Assembly (NCBI RefSeq): GCF_001544015.1
Contig: NZ_AP014924.1
Span: 1,426,001-1,490,000 of the forward strand
DNA length: 64,000 nt
Source of the DNA: Limnochorda pilosa
GTDB lineage: Bacteria; Bacillota; Limnochordia; Limnochordales; Limnochordaceae
Direction: 5' to 3'
Positions 15,262 to 25,667 of the stretch are shown here, one piece after another. The position numbers and the translations under genes were made by a program. Under the pieces are notes generated by a model. That model was not told the DNA's origin and made no database searches. It worked only from the letters and a program-made list of their open reading frames with translations. Position 1 is the first letter of the stretch. Each line of letters opens with the position of its first letter.

Positions 15262-16728
15262 ATGACTCCTGGCTGGGCACGACAGGTGAGGCTCCTGGCC
15301 GTAGCGCTTGCCGCGGCGCTGGCGCTCTCGGCCCTGGGACCGGCCTCCGACGCGGGTGCTGCAGGCGCCTCGGGGGGCACGCCGGGCCTCGCCCTGCCGC
15401 CCCTGGCCGTCCGGAGCTTCCATGCCCCCAACGACGTCCGCGCCCTCGCCGTCCGGGATGGGTGGGTCTACCTCCGAGGCGGGGAGGGGGGCTACCGGTT
15501 CCCGGTGCGTGCCCTGCAGGGTTCGCTGGACGAAGCGGTACAGGCGGTGCGGGAGACGACAGAGGAGGCAGGCTCTCCGCCCGGGCTTCCCGCCGCAGGG
15601 GATCGGGTGGAAGGCATCCCGTACCCCATCGCCGACCGGGCGACCCTGGACGGGGCCACCTGGCTGGCCACCTTCGGCGGGGGGCTCTGGCGGCAGGCGC
15701 CTGGCAGGCTCGAGCAGGTCCCCGGCGCTCCGGCCGTGGTCCAGGCGCTGGGCATCGCGGCGGGTACCCTCGTGGCGGGCACGCCGGATGGACTGCTGCT
15801 GGTGCGGGCGGGGGAGAGCGGGGGCGCTTCGGCCGCCTCCTATCGGATCGGCCGGGTCACGTGGGACGGCCTCCCTTCGGACCATGTCGCGGCTCTGGCC
15901 TACGCCGCGGGTAGCGGCGGGGGCCGCCTCTGGGTGGGCACCTTCGACCAGGGCGTCGTCCTCTACGACGGCGGGCGCTGGCGGCCGCTGCCCCTGCCGG
16001 AGGGCCGCGCCCGCTGGATCACCGCCCTGCACTTCGACGGCACGGCCCTCTGGATCGGCACCGAGAACGGGCTCTACCGGGCCGAGGATCTGAGCGTCGT
16101 GCCGGCCCTGCCCGGGGTGAAGGTCCAGGCCCTGGTGGGGCAGGGGGGCCGGGTGCGGGTCCTGACGGGGGATGGCCTGGTGGAGGTGGGGCCCGACGGC
16201 GTACGGGCGTTGCCGATCTCGCTCGGGGCCCGCTACCAGGTGGCCGCCTCGGATGGCCGGAGCCTGTGGGTGGGGGGGTCGGCGGGGCTGGCGGCCGCGC
16301 GGGAGGAGGGTGAGCCGATCCGCTCCACGCCCGCGTCCGGGCACATCCCGCCCGCGTGGATCACCGCCATCCTTCCCCGGTCCGACGGCCTGGTGGTGGG
16401 GACGTACGATGCAGGCATCTACGCCGTTCCCGATCCCCTGGGCCCAGGAGGGGTGGGTTCAGGAGAAGCTGCGGGACCGGGGTACCGTACCCTGGTGCCG
16501 GGCGTCTGGGTGAACCCCGGCGCCCTTCACGAGCAGGCAGGCTTCCTCTGGGCGGGCACCCTGGGCGACGGGCTGGTGGCCTTGGCGAGAGGGGCATGGA
16601 CGTCCATCGGCCCGGACCAGGGCCTGGCAGGGGCGGACGTGACCGCCCTGGCCGGCAGCGGCCGGGTCCTCTGGGTGGGCACACGTACCGGGCTGAGCCG
16701 GGTGGACCTGGGGGCGGAGGGCCCCTAG
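15262..16728 (+). CDS. Secreted beta-propeller protein (two-component-regulator-propeller-like)
   Basis: 488 residues with a signal peptide (VRLLAVALAAALALSALG). The rest is built of repeats of the form LWVGT..GL/GV, for example RLWVGTFDQGVVLYDG, LWIGTENGLYR, LWVGGSAGLA, FLWAGTLGDGLVAL and LWVGTRTGLSRVD. This is the blade pattern of Reg_prop-type beta-propellers. No kinase, peptidase or other catalytic part follows, so it probably acts as a binding or scaffold protein with the VIT-VWA protein encoded immediately upstream (inference from proximity). Confidence 0.8.
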   Translation: MTPGWARQVRLLAVALAAALALSALGPASDAGAAGASGGTPGLALPPLAVRSFHAPNDVRALAVRDGWVYLRGGEGGYRFPVRALQGSLDEAVQAVRETTEEAGSPPGLPAAGDRVEGIPYPIADRATLDGATWLATFGGGLWRQAPGRLEQVPGAPAVVQALGIAAGTLVAGTPDGLLLVRAGESGGASAASYRIGRVTWDGLPSDHVAALAYAAGSGGGRLWVGTFDQGVVLYDGGRWRPLPLPEGRARWITALHFDGTALWIGTENGLYRAEDLSVVPALPGVKVQALVGQGGRVRVLTGDGLVEVGPDGVRALPISLGARYQVAASDGRSLWVGGSAGLAAAREEGEPIRSTPASGHIPPAWITAILPRSDGLVVGTYDAGIYAVPDPLGPGGVGSGEAAGPGYRTLVPGVWVNPGALHEQAGFLWAGTLGDGLVALARGAWTSIGPDQGLAGADVTALAGSGRVLWVGTRTGLSRVDLGAEGP

Positions 16729-16753
16729 CCGGCGCGGGCACCGCCCGCCCGTG

Positions 16754-17682
16754 CTACGGCCGGTTCCACGGCAGGAGCCACCGCTCGAGCTGGCGGAGGA
16801 GCCAGGTGGAGAGGATCCCCAGGGCCGAGAGGACCACGATGCCTGCCATCAGCCGGGTGGTGAGCATCAGGTCGCCCGCGTTCAGGACGAGGAAGCCGAG
16901 CCCGCTGGTCGCCGCCACCATCTCCGCCGACACCACCAGGAGCAGGGCCATGCCTGCGCCCAGACGGAGGCCCGAGAAGACGACCGGCAGGGCGCTCGGG
17001 AGCACCACCTTGGTGATCACCTGGCGGCGGCTCGCGCCCAGGCTGATCGCGGCCCGCACCAGGATCGGGCTGGTCTGGCGCACGCCGGCGATGGTGTTGA
17101 TGGCCAGCGGGAAGAAGACGCCCGTGGCGATGATGGCCACCTTGGACGCCTCGCCGATCCCCAGCCACAGCACGAAGAGCGGCAGCACCGCGATCTTGGG
17201 GATGGGGTAGAGAAGGGAGATCGCCGGGTCCAGCGCGCCCTCGGCCACCCGGGAGAGGCCTATGGCCAGCCCCACCACGATCCCTGCCGCAGCCCCCAGG
17301 GCGAATCCCCACACGATCCGCATCAGGCTGGCGCCGAGGCTCTGGACGAGGGTGCCCGTCTGCGCCATCCGGACCAGCTCGGCGGCAATGGCCGACGGTG
17401 CGGGCAGGTAGAGGGGAGCCACCCAACCCATGCGGGCGACACTTTCCCAGGCCAGGAGACCTAGGGCGACCACGACTGCACCGAGCCAGGCGTGGCTGGG
17501 GCCGGCCTCGTCCAGGGCGGGTATGGATGGTCTCCCGACCTCGATGCCATGAGAGCCGCGTGGCGTGCCCGGCGCTTCCGGCGTTCCCGCCCGGGGGCGC
17601 GCTGCCGCGGGGAAGGCGCCGGTAGCGGTCCGCCCTTGGGGGCCTCGGGCCCTCGTGTCCGGCGGCAGGTCGGTGCGAAGGC

Positions 17683-17686
<4 letters not shown>
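16754..17686 (-). CDS. NitT/TauT-family ABC transporter permease
   Basis: 310 residues. A 50-residue Pro/Arg-rich cytoplasmic leader precedes about six membrane helices of the SsuC/TauC type. The EAA-like coupling loop is visible as AAISLGASRRQVITKVVLPSALP with its conserved Gly. It forms the channel of an importer for a small organic anion or a pyrimidine/sulfonate-type solute; the substrate cannot be read from sequence. The GTG start overlaps the ATPase stop as GTGA. Confidence 0.9.
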
Positions 17687-18549
<863 letters not shown>

Positions 18550-18571
18550 GCTCGCCCTCCTCGCCGGCGGC

Positions 18572-19588
18572 CTACAGCCCCGCCACGGCCTCGCGGACGA
18601 GGCTGAGGTCCACGAAGTCCTCCACGGGCACGATCCGGCTCTGCATCGCGTTGGCGTGGTACCACTCCTGCTGGCGGAGCAGGTCGTCCACGTCGGGGAG
18701 GCCGTCCCGGTCGATGTACGAGAGCGACTTCGCGATCACGTCCGGCGTCTGCTCGGTGTAGCGGGCGACGATGGCCAGCACCTCATCGTAGCGGGCTCCG
18801 TGCGGATCGGTGAGCACGGCGTCGGAGTAGTAGCGCACGCCCCGCACGTACGCCCGCAGGAAGCGGACAGCGAGGTCCCGGTTCTCCCGGAAGCGGTTCG
18901 AGACGAAGACGCCCGTCACCTGGTAGGGGATCTCGCCGGCCCAGAAGACGACCTTGCCCCAGCCCTCCTCCTCGGCGTTGGCGCCCCAGGGCGGGGAGAG
19001 GATCGCCGCGTCCACGGTGCCCTCCTTCACCGCGTCGATCATGATGCTCATGCTCCGCAAGGGGACCAGCTCCACGTCCCGCAGGCCCAGGCCGGCCGTG
19101 GCCAGGATCTGGGCGATCTGGTAGTGGTAGGTGGATCCCAGGGTGGTGATGCCCACCCGCTTGCCACGCAGGTCCGCTACCTGGCGCAGGCCGCCCTCGT
19201 AGCGCGCCCGGCTGGTGACCAGGGCGTTCAGGCGGTAGCCCGGATGCTCGGAGCCCCGGTCCGCCACCAGCCAGATCTTGCTGCCGGCGGCCACCGCGTT
19301 GTAGAGGGCGGCGGTGATGCCCGTGGCGCCTACGTCGATGTCGCCCGACGCGACGGCGGTGGCGATGGGGGCCGCCGCGGCGAACCACTGCACGTCCACC
19401 CGGAGCCCCTCGGCCTCGAAGAAGCCCTTGTCCAGGGCCACGTAGATGGGCGCGCCCCCGATGAGCTTCAGCGTGCCCAGGCGGACCACGTCCTGCGCCG
19501 CCGCCGGCGCGCCGAGCCCCACGCCCCCGAACACCCCCAGGAGGGTGACAACGGCAGCCACGACGCGACGAAGGTGCGGATTCAGCAA
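18572..19588 (-). CDS. NitT/TauT-family ABC substrate-binding protein (NMT1/THI5-like)
   Basis: 338 residues from a TTG start chosen because GGAGG lies eight bases upstream and because it leaves a 50-60-base leader after the promoter at 19650-19678. The ATG at 19630 would sit almost at the transcription start without a ribosome site. A signal peptide ends APAAAQ. The mature protein has the SsuA/NMT1 layout: VVRLGTLKLIGGAPIYVALDKG, then SGDIDVGATGITAALYNAVA, and VADLRGKRVGITTLGS. It captures the solute for the adjacent ATPase and permease. Confidence 0.88.
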   Translation of the reverse strand: MLNPHLRRVVAAVVTLLGVFGGVGLGAPAAAQDVVRLGTLKLIGGAPIYVALDKGFFEAEGLRVDVQWFAAAAPIATAVASGDIDVGATGITAALYNAVAAGSKIWLVADRGSEHPGYRLNALVTSRARYEGGLRQVADLRGKRVGITTLGSTYHYQIAQILATAGLGLRDVELVPLRSMSIMIDAVKEGTVDAAILSPPWGANAEEEGWGKVVFWAGEIPYQVTGVFVSNRFRENRDLAVRFLRAYVRGVRYYSDAVLTDPHGARYDEVLAIVARYTEQTPDVIAKSLSYIDRDGLPDVDDLLRQQEWYHANAMQSRIVPVEDFVDLSLVREAVAGL

Positions 19589-19649
19589 GCGAGAGACCTC
19601 CAGTCGACGAGGAAAGGTAGGAATGAACATCAGACGTGAGCTTATCTGC

Positions 19650-19678
19650 AATGTATCAGAGCGGGAAAGGGGCGTCAA
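19650..19678 (-). promoter_or_regulatory. Sigma-70-type promoter of the NitT/TauT importer operon
   Basis: On the minus strand TTGACG (19678-19673) and TACATT (19655-19650) are separated by exactly 17 bases. They match the consensus at five and four of six positions. The predicted start near 19643 gives a leader of about 55 bases to the TTG start of the binding-protein gene. Confidence 0.6.
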
Positions 19679-19715
19679 CCGCGGGCCGGCCGAGGATCTC
19701 CGTGGCCCCTGCCCG

Positions 19716-21311
19716 CTATCGTAGTGGAGGCGACCAGGAAGAAGCAAGGGTAGATCGCCGTCCCGGGAGCCTCCCCGTGATCCCGAACAGTGCCTCGTAG
19801 ACGGCCACGATGGCCGTGGGTCCCAGAGGCGCGGTGACCAGCAGCCCCAGGCCGAAGGGAAGGGCGCCGAGGACATTGATCAGGAAGAGGACCGCCAGCA
19901 CGCCCAACACCGTGAGCCGCCGCCCCCGCAGCGCCCGGGCGCTGGTGGTGAGGGCCCGCCACGGGGAGAGGTTCTGGTCCAGGACCAGGGGGATCGTGAT
20001 CATGTAGCCGAACCCCAGGTAAAGCATGAGCCACACGCCGGCCACGAAGAAGACCAGGACCCCGACGTCGCCCCCCGTCAGGCTCAAGAGCCATGCGAAC
20101 AGCAGCAAGAGCAGGCCGGACAGCTGAGGGATCAGGGCTTGCAGCCACATGGCGAAGACGACAGTCAGGGCCCGGTGGCGCACCCCGAAGAAGTCGCCGA
20201 AGGTGGGCGTCAGGCCCGAGGCTCGTTCGAGTGCCGCCAGCAGGTGGCCGCTGGCCAGGAGGGAGCCGACGATAGCGGCCACCAGCGAGAGGAAGAGGAC
20301 CAGGAGGGAGGACTTCACCGCCTCGGCCATGCCGACCAGGATCAGCTCGAGCAGGACCAAGGTCACCAGGAACCCCACGTGCTTCAGAAGATCCGGCCGC
20401 AGGAGTTCCCACGCCCGGCCGAGCAAGGCGCCCACGCCGAAGGCGAAGGGGTCACGCCCAAGATGCCCTGTCCCCAGGGGTCCACCCCCTAAACGAGAGC
20501 TTGACGGTCCCAATCCGGGCTCACCTTCTTTCTGGGGTTCCGGACCACGCGACCCGAAGAACGACTCGTAAAGCGCCACCCGGCCGGCGGCCATGAGGGG
20601 CGGGGCCATGAGCAGCCCGATGCCAAAGAACACGTAACCGATGAGGCTCAGGCCGAAGAGCGTCGCGACGAACCGCACGGCCGACGGCCACTGAGGGTGC
20701 ACGAGGCGGGCGCTGGTCCGACACGCTTCCGCGAGACTTCGCTGTCCGTCGAGGACCAGGGGGAGCACCAGGAACCACCGGGTGTAGACGTAGGCGGTGA
20801 TCGCGAGGCTCAGCAGAAGCAAGCCCGTCAGCCACACGGTGAGGCGGCCGACGAGCGCGACTCCGAGGAGGACCAGTCCGACAGCGCCCAGCTCGGGGAG
20901 CACCGCCGTGAGGAAGGCCGCAGACAGACCGGGCAAGAGGCCTGGGAAGGGGGGCAGGAAGTGCCGCGTCCCCGGCCTCCGGCCGGCAGCCCGTTCCAGA
21001 GAGGCGCGCATGGGCCCCAACGTTCCCAGCGACATCAGCAGAGGTGGGAGGATGAGCGCCGCCGCGAAGAGACCCGGTGGGAGCCACCCCATCAGGAGCA
21101 CCGTGAGGGTGTTGCCGGGGAGTATGAGAAAGGTCAGGAATGCCACGTGCCTCGAGAGATCCGGGCGAACGAGACGCCATGCCCGGCGCACCGTGGGACG
21201 GGTGGGGATCGTTGCGTAGGGTTGGTGGACCGAACCTCCGAGGAACGGGCTCTCCACGTCCAAGGCTTCCCACCTGCGCCTTCGGAATGGGCAACGGCTT
21301 CGCGTTGCCAT
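19716..21311 (-). CDS. Polytopic membrane protein with internal duplication
   Basis: 531 residues, about twelve hydrophobic helices in two similar halves joined by a Gly/Pro-rich linker (about 263-300). Each half begins W-x-L-(V/L)-RPDL-(S/L)-(R/K)HV-(A/G)FL and repeats motifs such as LPLVLD (first half) and IPLVLDQNLS (second half) before a final VALYE or VAVYEALFG. The pattern resembles DUF975/GPDPase-membrane-domain-like proteins whose function is unknown. No partner is obvious; it lies between two importer operons. The start is the ATG at 21311. Confidence 0.7.
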   Translation of the reverse strand: MATRSRCPFRRRRWEALDVESPFLGGSVHQPYATIPTRPTVRRAWRLVRPDLSRHVAFLTFLILPGNTLTVLLMGWLPPGLFAAALILPPLLMSLGTLGPMRASLERAAGRRPGTRHFLPPFPGLLPGLSAAFLTAVLPELGAVGLVLLGVALVGRLTVWLTGLLLLSLAITAYVYTRWFLVLPLVLDGQRSLAEACRTSARLVHPQWPSAVRFVATLFGLSLIGYVFFGIGLLMAPPLMAAGRVALYESFFGSRGPEPQKEGEPGLGPSSSRLGGGPLGTGHLGRDPFAFGVGALLGRAWELLRPDLLKHVGFLVTLVLLELILVGMAEAVKSSLLVLFLSLVAAIVGSLLASGHLLAALERASGLTPTFGDFFGVRHRALTVVFAMWLQALIPQLSGLLLLLFAWLLSLTGGDVGVLVFFVAGVWLMLYLGFGYMITIPLVLDQNLSPWRALTTSARALRGRRLTVLGVLAVLFLINVLGALPFGLGLLVTAPLGPTAIVAVYEALFGITGRLPGRRSTLASSWSPPLR

Positions 21312-21402
21312 ACTCTTCCATCGGCGCGCCGCAGTGGGGTGCTTGAGGGGAGAGGTCTTCCGGCCTCCGGCTGGGGCTCGGGCGGCTGTGGTCCCACGCC
21401 CC

Positions 21403-22197
<795 letters not shown>

Positions 22198-22209
22198 GGG
22201 ACGCCGGCC

Positions 22210-23511
22210 CTACTCGCCCGTGGCCCGGAACTGGGCCGCAGACTCGCGCACCAGGTTCCAGACGATGTCGCGGTAGGCCCCGTACCAGTCGGTCCGAGGC
22301 ACCCAGCGGCTGCCGTCCCACTGGGAGATGCGCCCCACGCCGCCGCCCTCGTGGTCCTCGGAGGTGATGGCAATGGGTGGCATCAGCCCCTCCGCGTCAA
22401 AGCCCTGCAGGCTCTCCAGGCCCGTCTTGATCTTCTCAGCGGTCAGCGGTTCGCCCCAGCGCTGCAGGGCGATCCGGATCCCCTCGACAACCGTGGCCAT
22501 TGCGCCCACCCCGATGTTGTAGTAGGTGCTGCCGACGTTGGCCCGGTCCCCGTGCCCGCGCCCCGCTCCGTACACCTTCTCGAGGATGTCGCGGACCAGG
22601 ACGGGCTCCGTTCCGGCAGCCGCTGCCTCGAAGCGGAGCACGCCCCTGGCCTGCTGGGCGCCCACCACCTGCATGTCCTTCTCGGCCAGCCAGACCACGG
22701 AGACGATGCGATCGGTCCGGATGCCGTTGCGGATGGCCTCCCGCACCGCCACGGGCTGCCCGCCCCCGGCGCCCCAGAGCACCACCCAGTCGGGCCGGAA
22801 GCGGCGTACCTGGGTCCACGTGGCCGACTGCTCGGTGCCGGGAGACGGGTAGGGGAAGTCCTGGAACTGGAAGCCCAGTCGCCCCGCCAGGGTTTCGAAG
22901 ACGGGGATGGGCTCGCGGCCGAAGGGCGAGTCGATGTGGACCAGGGCCACCTTCTTGCCCTGGAGGCTCCCCCCCTCCTGGTCCAGCACGTACTTGGTGA
23001 CCACCGTGGCCTGGGACCAGTAGGTCGCCATGATGGGGAAGATGGTCGGGAAGGTGGTCCCGTCGGTGGCGTCCGAGCGTCCGTGCAGCACTGTGATCAG
23101 GACGTTGCCGTCCTTGAGGATGCGCGGCACGTTGGCTCGGGAGACGGGAGTGCTCAGGAAGTCGAAAACGAGGGCGCCCTCCCGCTTGAAGCGCTCGTAC
23201 GCCTCGATGCCCCGCTGGGGCTCGTTGCCCGTGTCGGTCACCAGGGCCTCGAAGGTGTAGCCGCCCACGCCGCCCGACAGGTTCACCAGCTCCAGGTAGT
23301 CCTGCTCGCCCTGGTTGTACTCCTCGGTGACGAAGGTGTACACCCGGGTGAAGTCTTGGATGAGGCCCAGGTGGACCACCTTCGCCTGGGCCAGGGCGTC
23401 CGTGGCCAGGAGCGCAGCTGCCGTGAACACTGTGGCCAAGACGGTCAGGGCCTGCACCGCCTGGAGCGCCCGGCGGCGAAACGTCGTCGTTGCGTCGTCG
23501 AATCCGTGCAT
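22210..23511 (-). CDS. LIV-type ABC substrate-binding protein (LivJ/amide/aromatic-type)
   Basis: 433 residues. The signal peptide ends ATDALAQ. The mature protein has the type-I periplasmic binding fold (VVHLGLIQDFTRVYTFV; ETLAGRLGFQFQDFPYPSPGTEQSATWTQV split across the lobe). Its sequence departs from the classical Leu/Ile/Val proteins, consistent with an organic-acid or aromatic ligand. The ATG at 23511 has GGGGAGG seven bases before it. The ligand is not determined; the acyl-CoA synthetase in the same operon suggests a carboxylate (inference). Confidence 0.88.
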   Translation of the reverse strand: MHGFDDATTTFRRRALQAVQALTVLATVFTAAALLATDALAQAKVVHLGLIQDFTRVYTFVTEEYNQGEQDYLELVNLSGGVGGYTFEALVTDTGNEPQRGIEAYERFKREGALVFDFLSTPVSRANVPRILKDGNVLITVLHGRSDATDGTTFPTIFPIMATYWSQATVVTKYVLDQEGGSLQGKKVALVHIDSPFGREPIPVFETLAGRLGFQFQDFPYPSPGTEQSATWTQVRRFRPDWVVLWGAGGGQPVAVREAIRNGIRTDRIVSVVWLAEKDMQVVGAQQARGVLRFEAAAAGTEPVLVRDILEKVYGAGRGHGDRANVGSTYYNIGVGAMATVVEGIRIALQRWGEPLTAEKIKTGLESLQGFDAEGLMPPIAITSEDHEGGGVGRISQWDGSRWVPRTDWYGAYRDIVWNLVRESAAQFRATGE

Positions 23512-23627
23512 CGGTCGATCCTCCCCTTGGTGGAGTCCTCGACGTGCCACGAAAGGGCCCGTCCGATCCGGGTCCGGCCCCGGCGCCGCAAGTGAGCCCG
23601 GCCCGCACCGGGCCGGATGCCCCGGGC

Positions 23628-24710
23628 CTACGACCCGCTCCGGCCGGTGTAGCCGAAGGGCCAGACCAGGAAGTAGTTGCGCACGTTGTCGTAGAGCTTG
23701 GCGAGGCCCAGGGGCTCCAGGAGCAGGAAGCCGACGATGAGCCCGCCGTAGACGACCAGGGGCAAGTGCGACAGGGTGCCCGCGTACAGGGTGAGCCCCA
23801 GGCTCGCCGCCAGGGCCCGAATGCCCCGGTCGATGAAGATGGGGGCCAGCAGCACGAAGCCGGCGCCGAAGTAGCTCCCGATCACGCTCCCCAGCCCGCC
23901 GATGATCACCATGGCCACCGCCTGGATGGAGACATCGAGGGCGAACTGCTCGGGCGTCACTGCGCCGTAGTAGACGAAGGCCAGCATCGCCCCCGTCATG
24001 CCCCCCAGGAAGGAGCTGATCCCGAAGGCCACGGCCTTGTACCGGTGGACGTCGATGCCGATGATCTCCGCCGCATAGTCCCGCTCCCGCAAGGCCATCA
24101 GCGCCCTGCCGATGGCGGTGCGCCGCAGGTTGAGGACGAAGAGGGTCGCCAAGAGCGTGTAGCCCAGCGCGGTCCAGTAGAGCCCCGCATCGCTTCGCAC
24201 GGCCAGACCCAGCAGGCGCACCGGGGGCGCGGTCAGGGTGGACTGGGCGCCCCCGCTGATGGCGGGAACATGGACGATCACCCAGTCCACCAGGTACTGG
24301 AGGGCCAGGGTGCTCACGGCCAGGTAGAGGCCCTTCACCCGCAGCGCCGGCACGCCGAAGACCGCCCCCACCAGCGCGGCCGCCGCGCCTGCAAGCGGCA
24401 CGGCCAGCAAGAAAGGCACGCCCGCGTGGGCGAGGTGGACCGAGGTGTACGCCCCCACCGCCATCACCGCCGCGTACCCCAGGTGGATCTGCCCGGCCCA
24501 CCCCATCAGTACGTTCAACCCCAGGGCCGCCGCCGTCCAGAGGAGCCAGGGGGTCAGGTAGCCCACCAGGTAGAGCCCGGGCAGGTAGAGGGGGGCCGCG
24601 AGGGCCGCCGCACCCAGGAGGCCCGCAAGCAGCTTCTCCCACGGGATGACCACCAGGGCCCGGTCTGCCTCGTAGGTCGTGTGTCGGATGCCGCACTGCC
24701 GGTAGAGCAT
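23628..24710 (-). CDS. livM: LIV-type ABC permease (LivM-like)
   Basis: 360 residues with about nine to ten helices. LivM hallmarks are ALGLNVLMGWAGQIHLGYAA near residue 65 and the conserved cytoplasmic loop LRERDYAAEIIGIDVHRYK. I chose the ATG at 24710 because GGGAGG lies eight bases upstream. A TTG 48 bases earlier is open but lacks a site. The gene is between livH and the binding-protein gene. Confidence 0.92.
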   Translation of the reverse strand: MLYRQCGIRHTTYEADRALVVIPWEKLLAGLLGAAALAAPLYLPGLYLVGYLTPWLLWTAAALGLNVLMGWAGQIHLGYAAVMAVGAYTSVHLAHAGVPFLLAVPLAGAAAALVGAVFGVPALRVKGLYLAVSTLALQYLVDWVIVHVPAISGGAQSTLTAPPVRLLGLAVRSDAGLYWTALGYTLLATLFVLNLRRTAIGRALMALRERDYAAEIIGIDVHRYKAVAFGISSFLGGMTGAMLAFVYYGAVTPEQFALDVSIQAVAMVIIGGLGSVIGSYFGAGFVLLAPIFIDRGIRALAASLGLTLYAGTLSHLPLVVYGGLIVGFLLLEPLGLAKLYDNVRNYFLVWPFGYTGRSGS

Positions 24711-24785
24711 GTCGGAGACCTCCCGCACCAACCCAGTGACCTTCCGCGAAGCAGGCAAGCCTGCGCCGGATCCGACGGCCGCCTG

Positions 24786-25667
24786 CTAGACCCGCTCGAT
24801 GACCTCCCGCCCCCGGAACCCGTAGGGGCGCACCAAGATGGTGAGGAAGATGACGAAAGCCGCCACCACCTCACGGGTGCCGCCGCCTACCAGCGGGTCC
24901 AGGTACCCCGGAATGACGCCTTCGAGGATGCCCAGCACCAGCCCGCCCACCACGGCGCCCTCCAGGCTGTCCAGCCCTCCCAGGATGGCCACGGCCAGCG
25001 CCTTGATCAGCACGTGGGAGAGGGTCCAGTCCACCCCCTGAACCCGCCCCCAGAGCAGGCCCGCCACCACCGCCAGCACCCCGGCCAGGGCCCAGCTCAG
25101 CCCCGTCATCCGCTCCACCGAGATCCCCACCGCCCACGAGGCCAGGTGATCGTCGGAGACGGCCTTCATGGCGACCCCCGTTCGGGACCGGAAGAAGAGG
25201 ACCAGGGCCCCGAAGAGGACCAGGGTGAGCGCCCCGCCGAAGAGGTAGACCCGGTTCAGGAAGAGGTCGGCCACGATCAAGGGCCCATCGGAGATGGGCA
25301 CCGGCAAGGACTTCAGGTCCGCCCCCCACACGGCGGGCGCGAGGCCCCGCAGCATGGCCTCGAGACCCAGGGTGAGCATGAGGACCATGATCAACGGCTG
25401 CCCGATCATGGGCCGCAGGGCCACCCGCTCCACCACCAGGCCCAGGCCGGCCATGAGGAGCAGGGCCAGGGGCACGGCTGCCAGCAGGGGCAGGCCGGCC
25501 AGGGCCAGGAGCGCCCAGACCACGTAGCCGCCCAGCATCACCAGCCCGCCCTGGGCGAAGTTGACCACCCCCGAGGACTTGTAGACCAGCACGATCCCGA
25601 GCGCCACCAGGGCGTACATGAGCCCCACCAGCGCCCCGTTGGCCGCGAGCTCAAGCAGGAAGAGCAC
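24786..25667 (-). CDS. livH: LIV-type ABC permease (LivH-like)
   Basis: 293 residues with about eight helices. The beginning ANGALVGLMYALVALGIVLVYKSSGVVNFAQGG is the standard LivH opening, and the loop FFRSRTGVAMKAVSDDHLASWAVGI is the expected coupling segment. The GTG start at 25667 lies 17 bases inside the end of the acyl-CoA synthetase gene, so translation is coupled. With LivM it forms the channel. Confidence 0.92.
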   Translation of the reverse strand: MLFLLELAANGALVGLMYALVALGIVLVYKSSGVVNFAQGGLVMLGGYVVWALLALAGLPLLAAVPLALLLMAGLGLVVERVALRPMIGQPLIMVLMLTLGLEAMLRGLAPAVWGADLKSLPVPISDGPLIVADLFLNRVYLFGGALTLVLFGALVLFFRSRTGVAMKAVSDDHLASWAVGISVERMTGLSWALAGVLAVVAGLLWGRVQGVDWTLSHVLIKALAVAILGGLDSLEGAVVGGLVLGILEGVIPGYLDPLVGGGTREVVAAFVIFLTILVRPYGFRGREVIERV

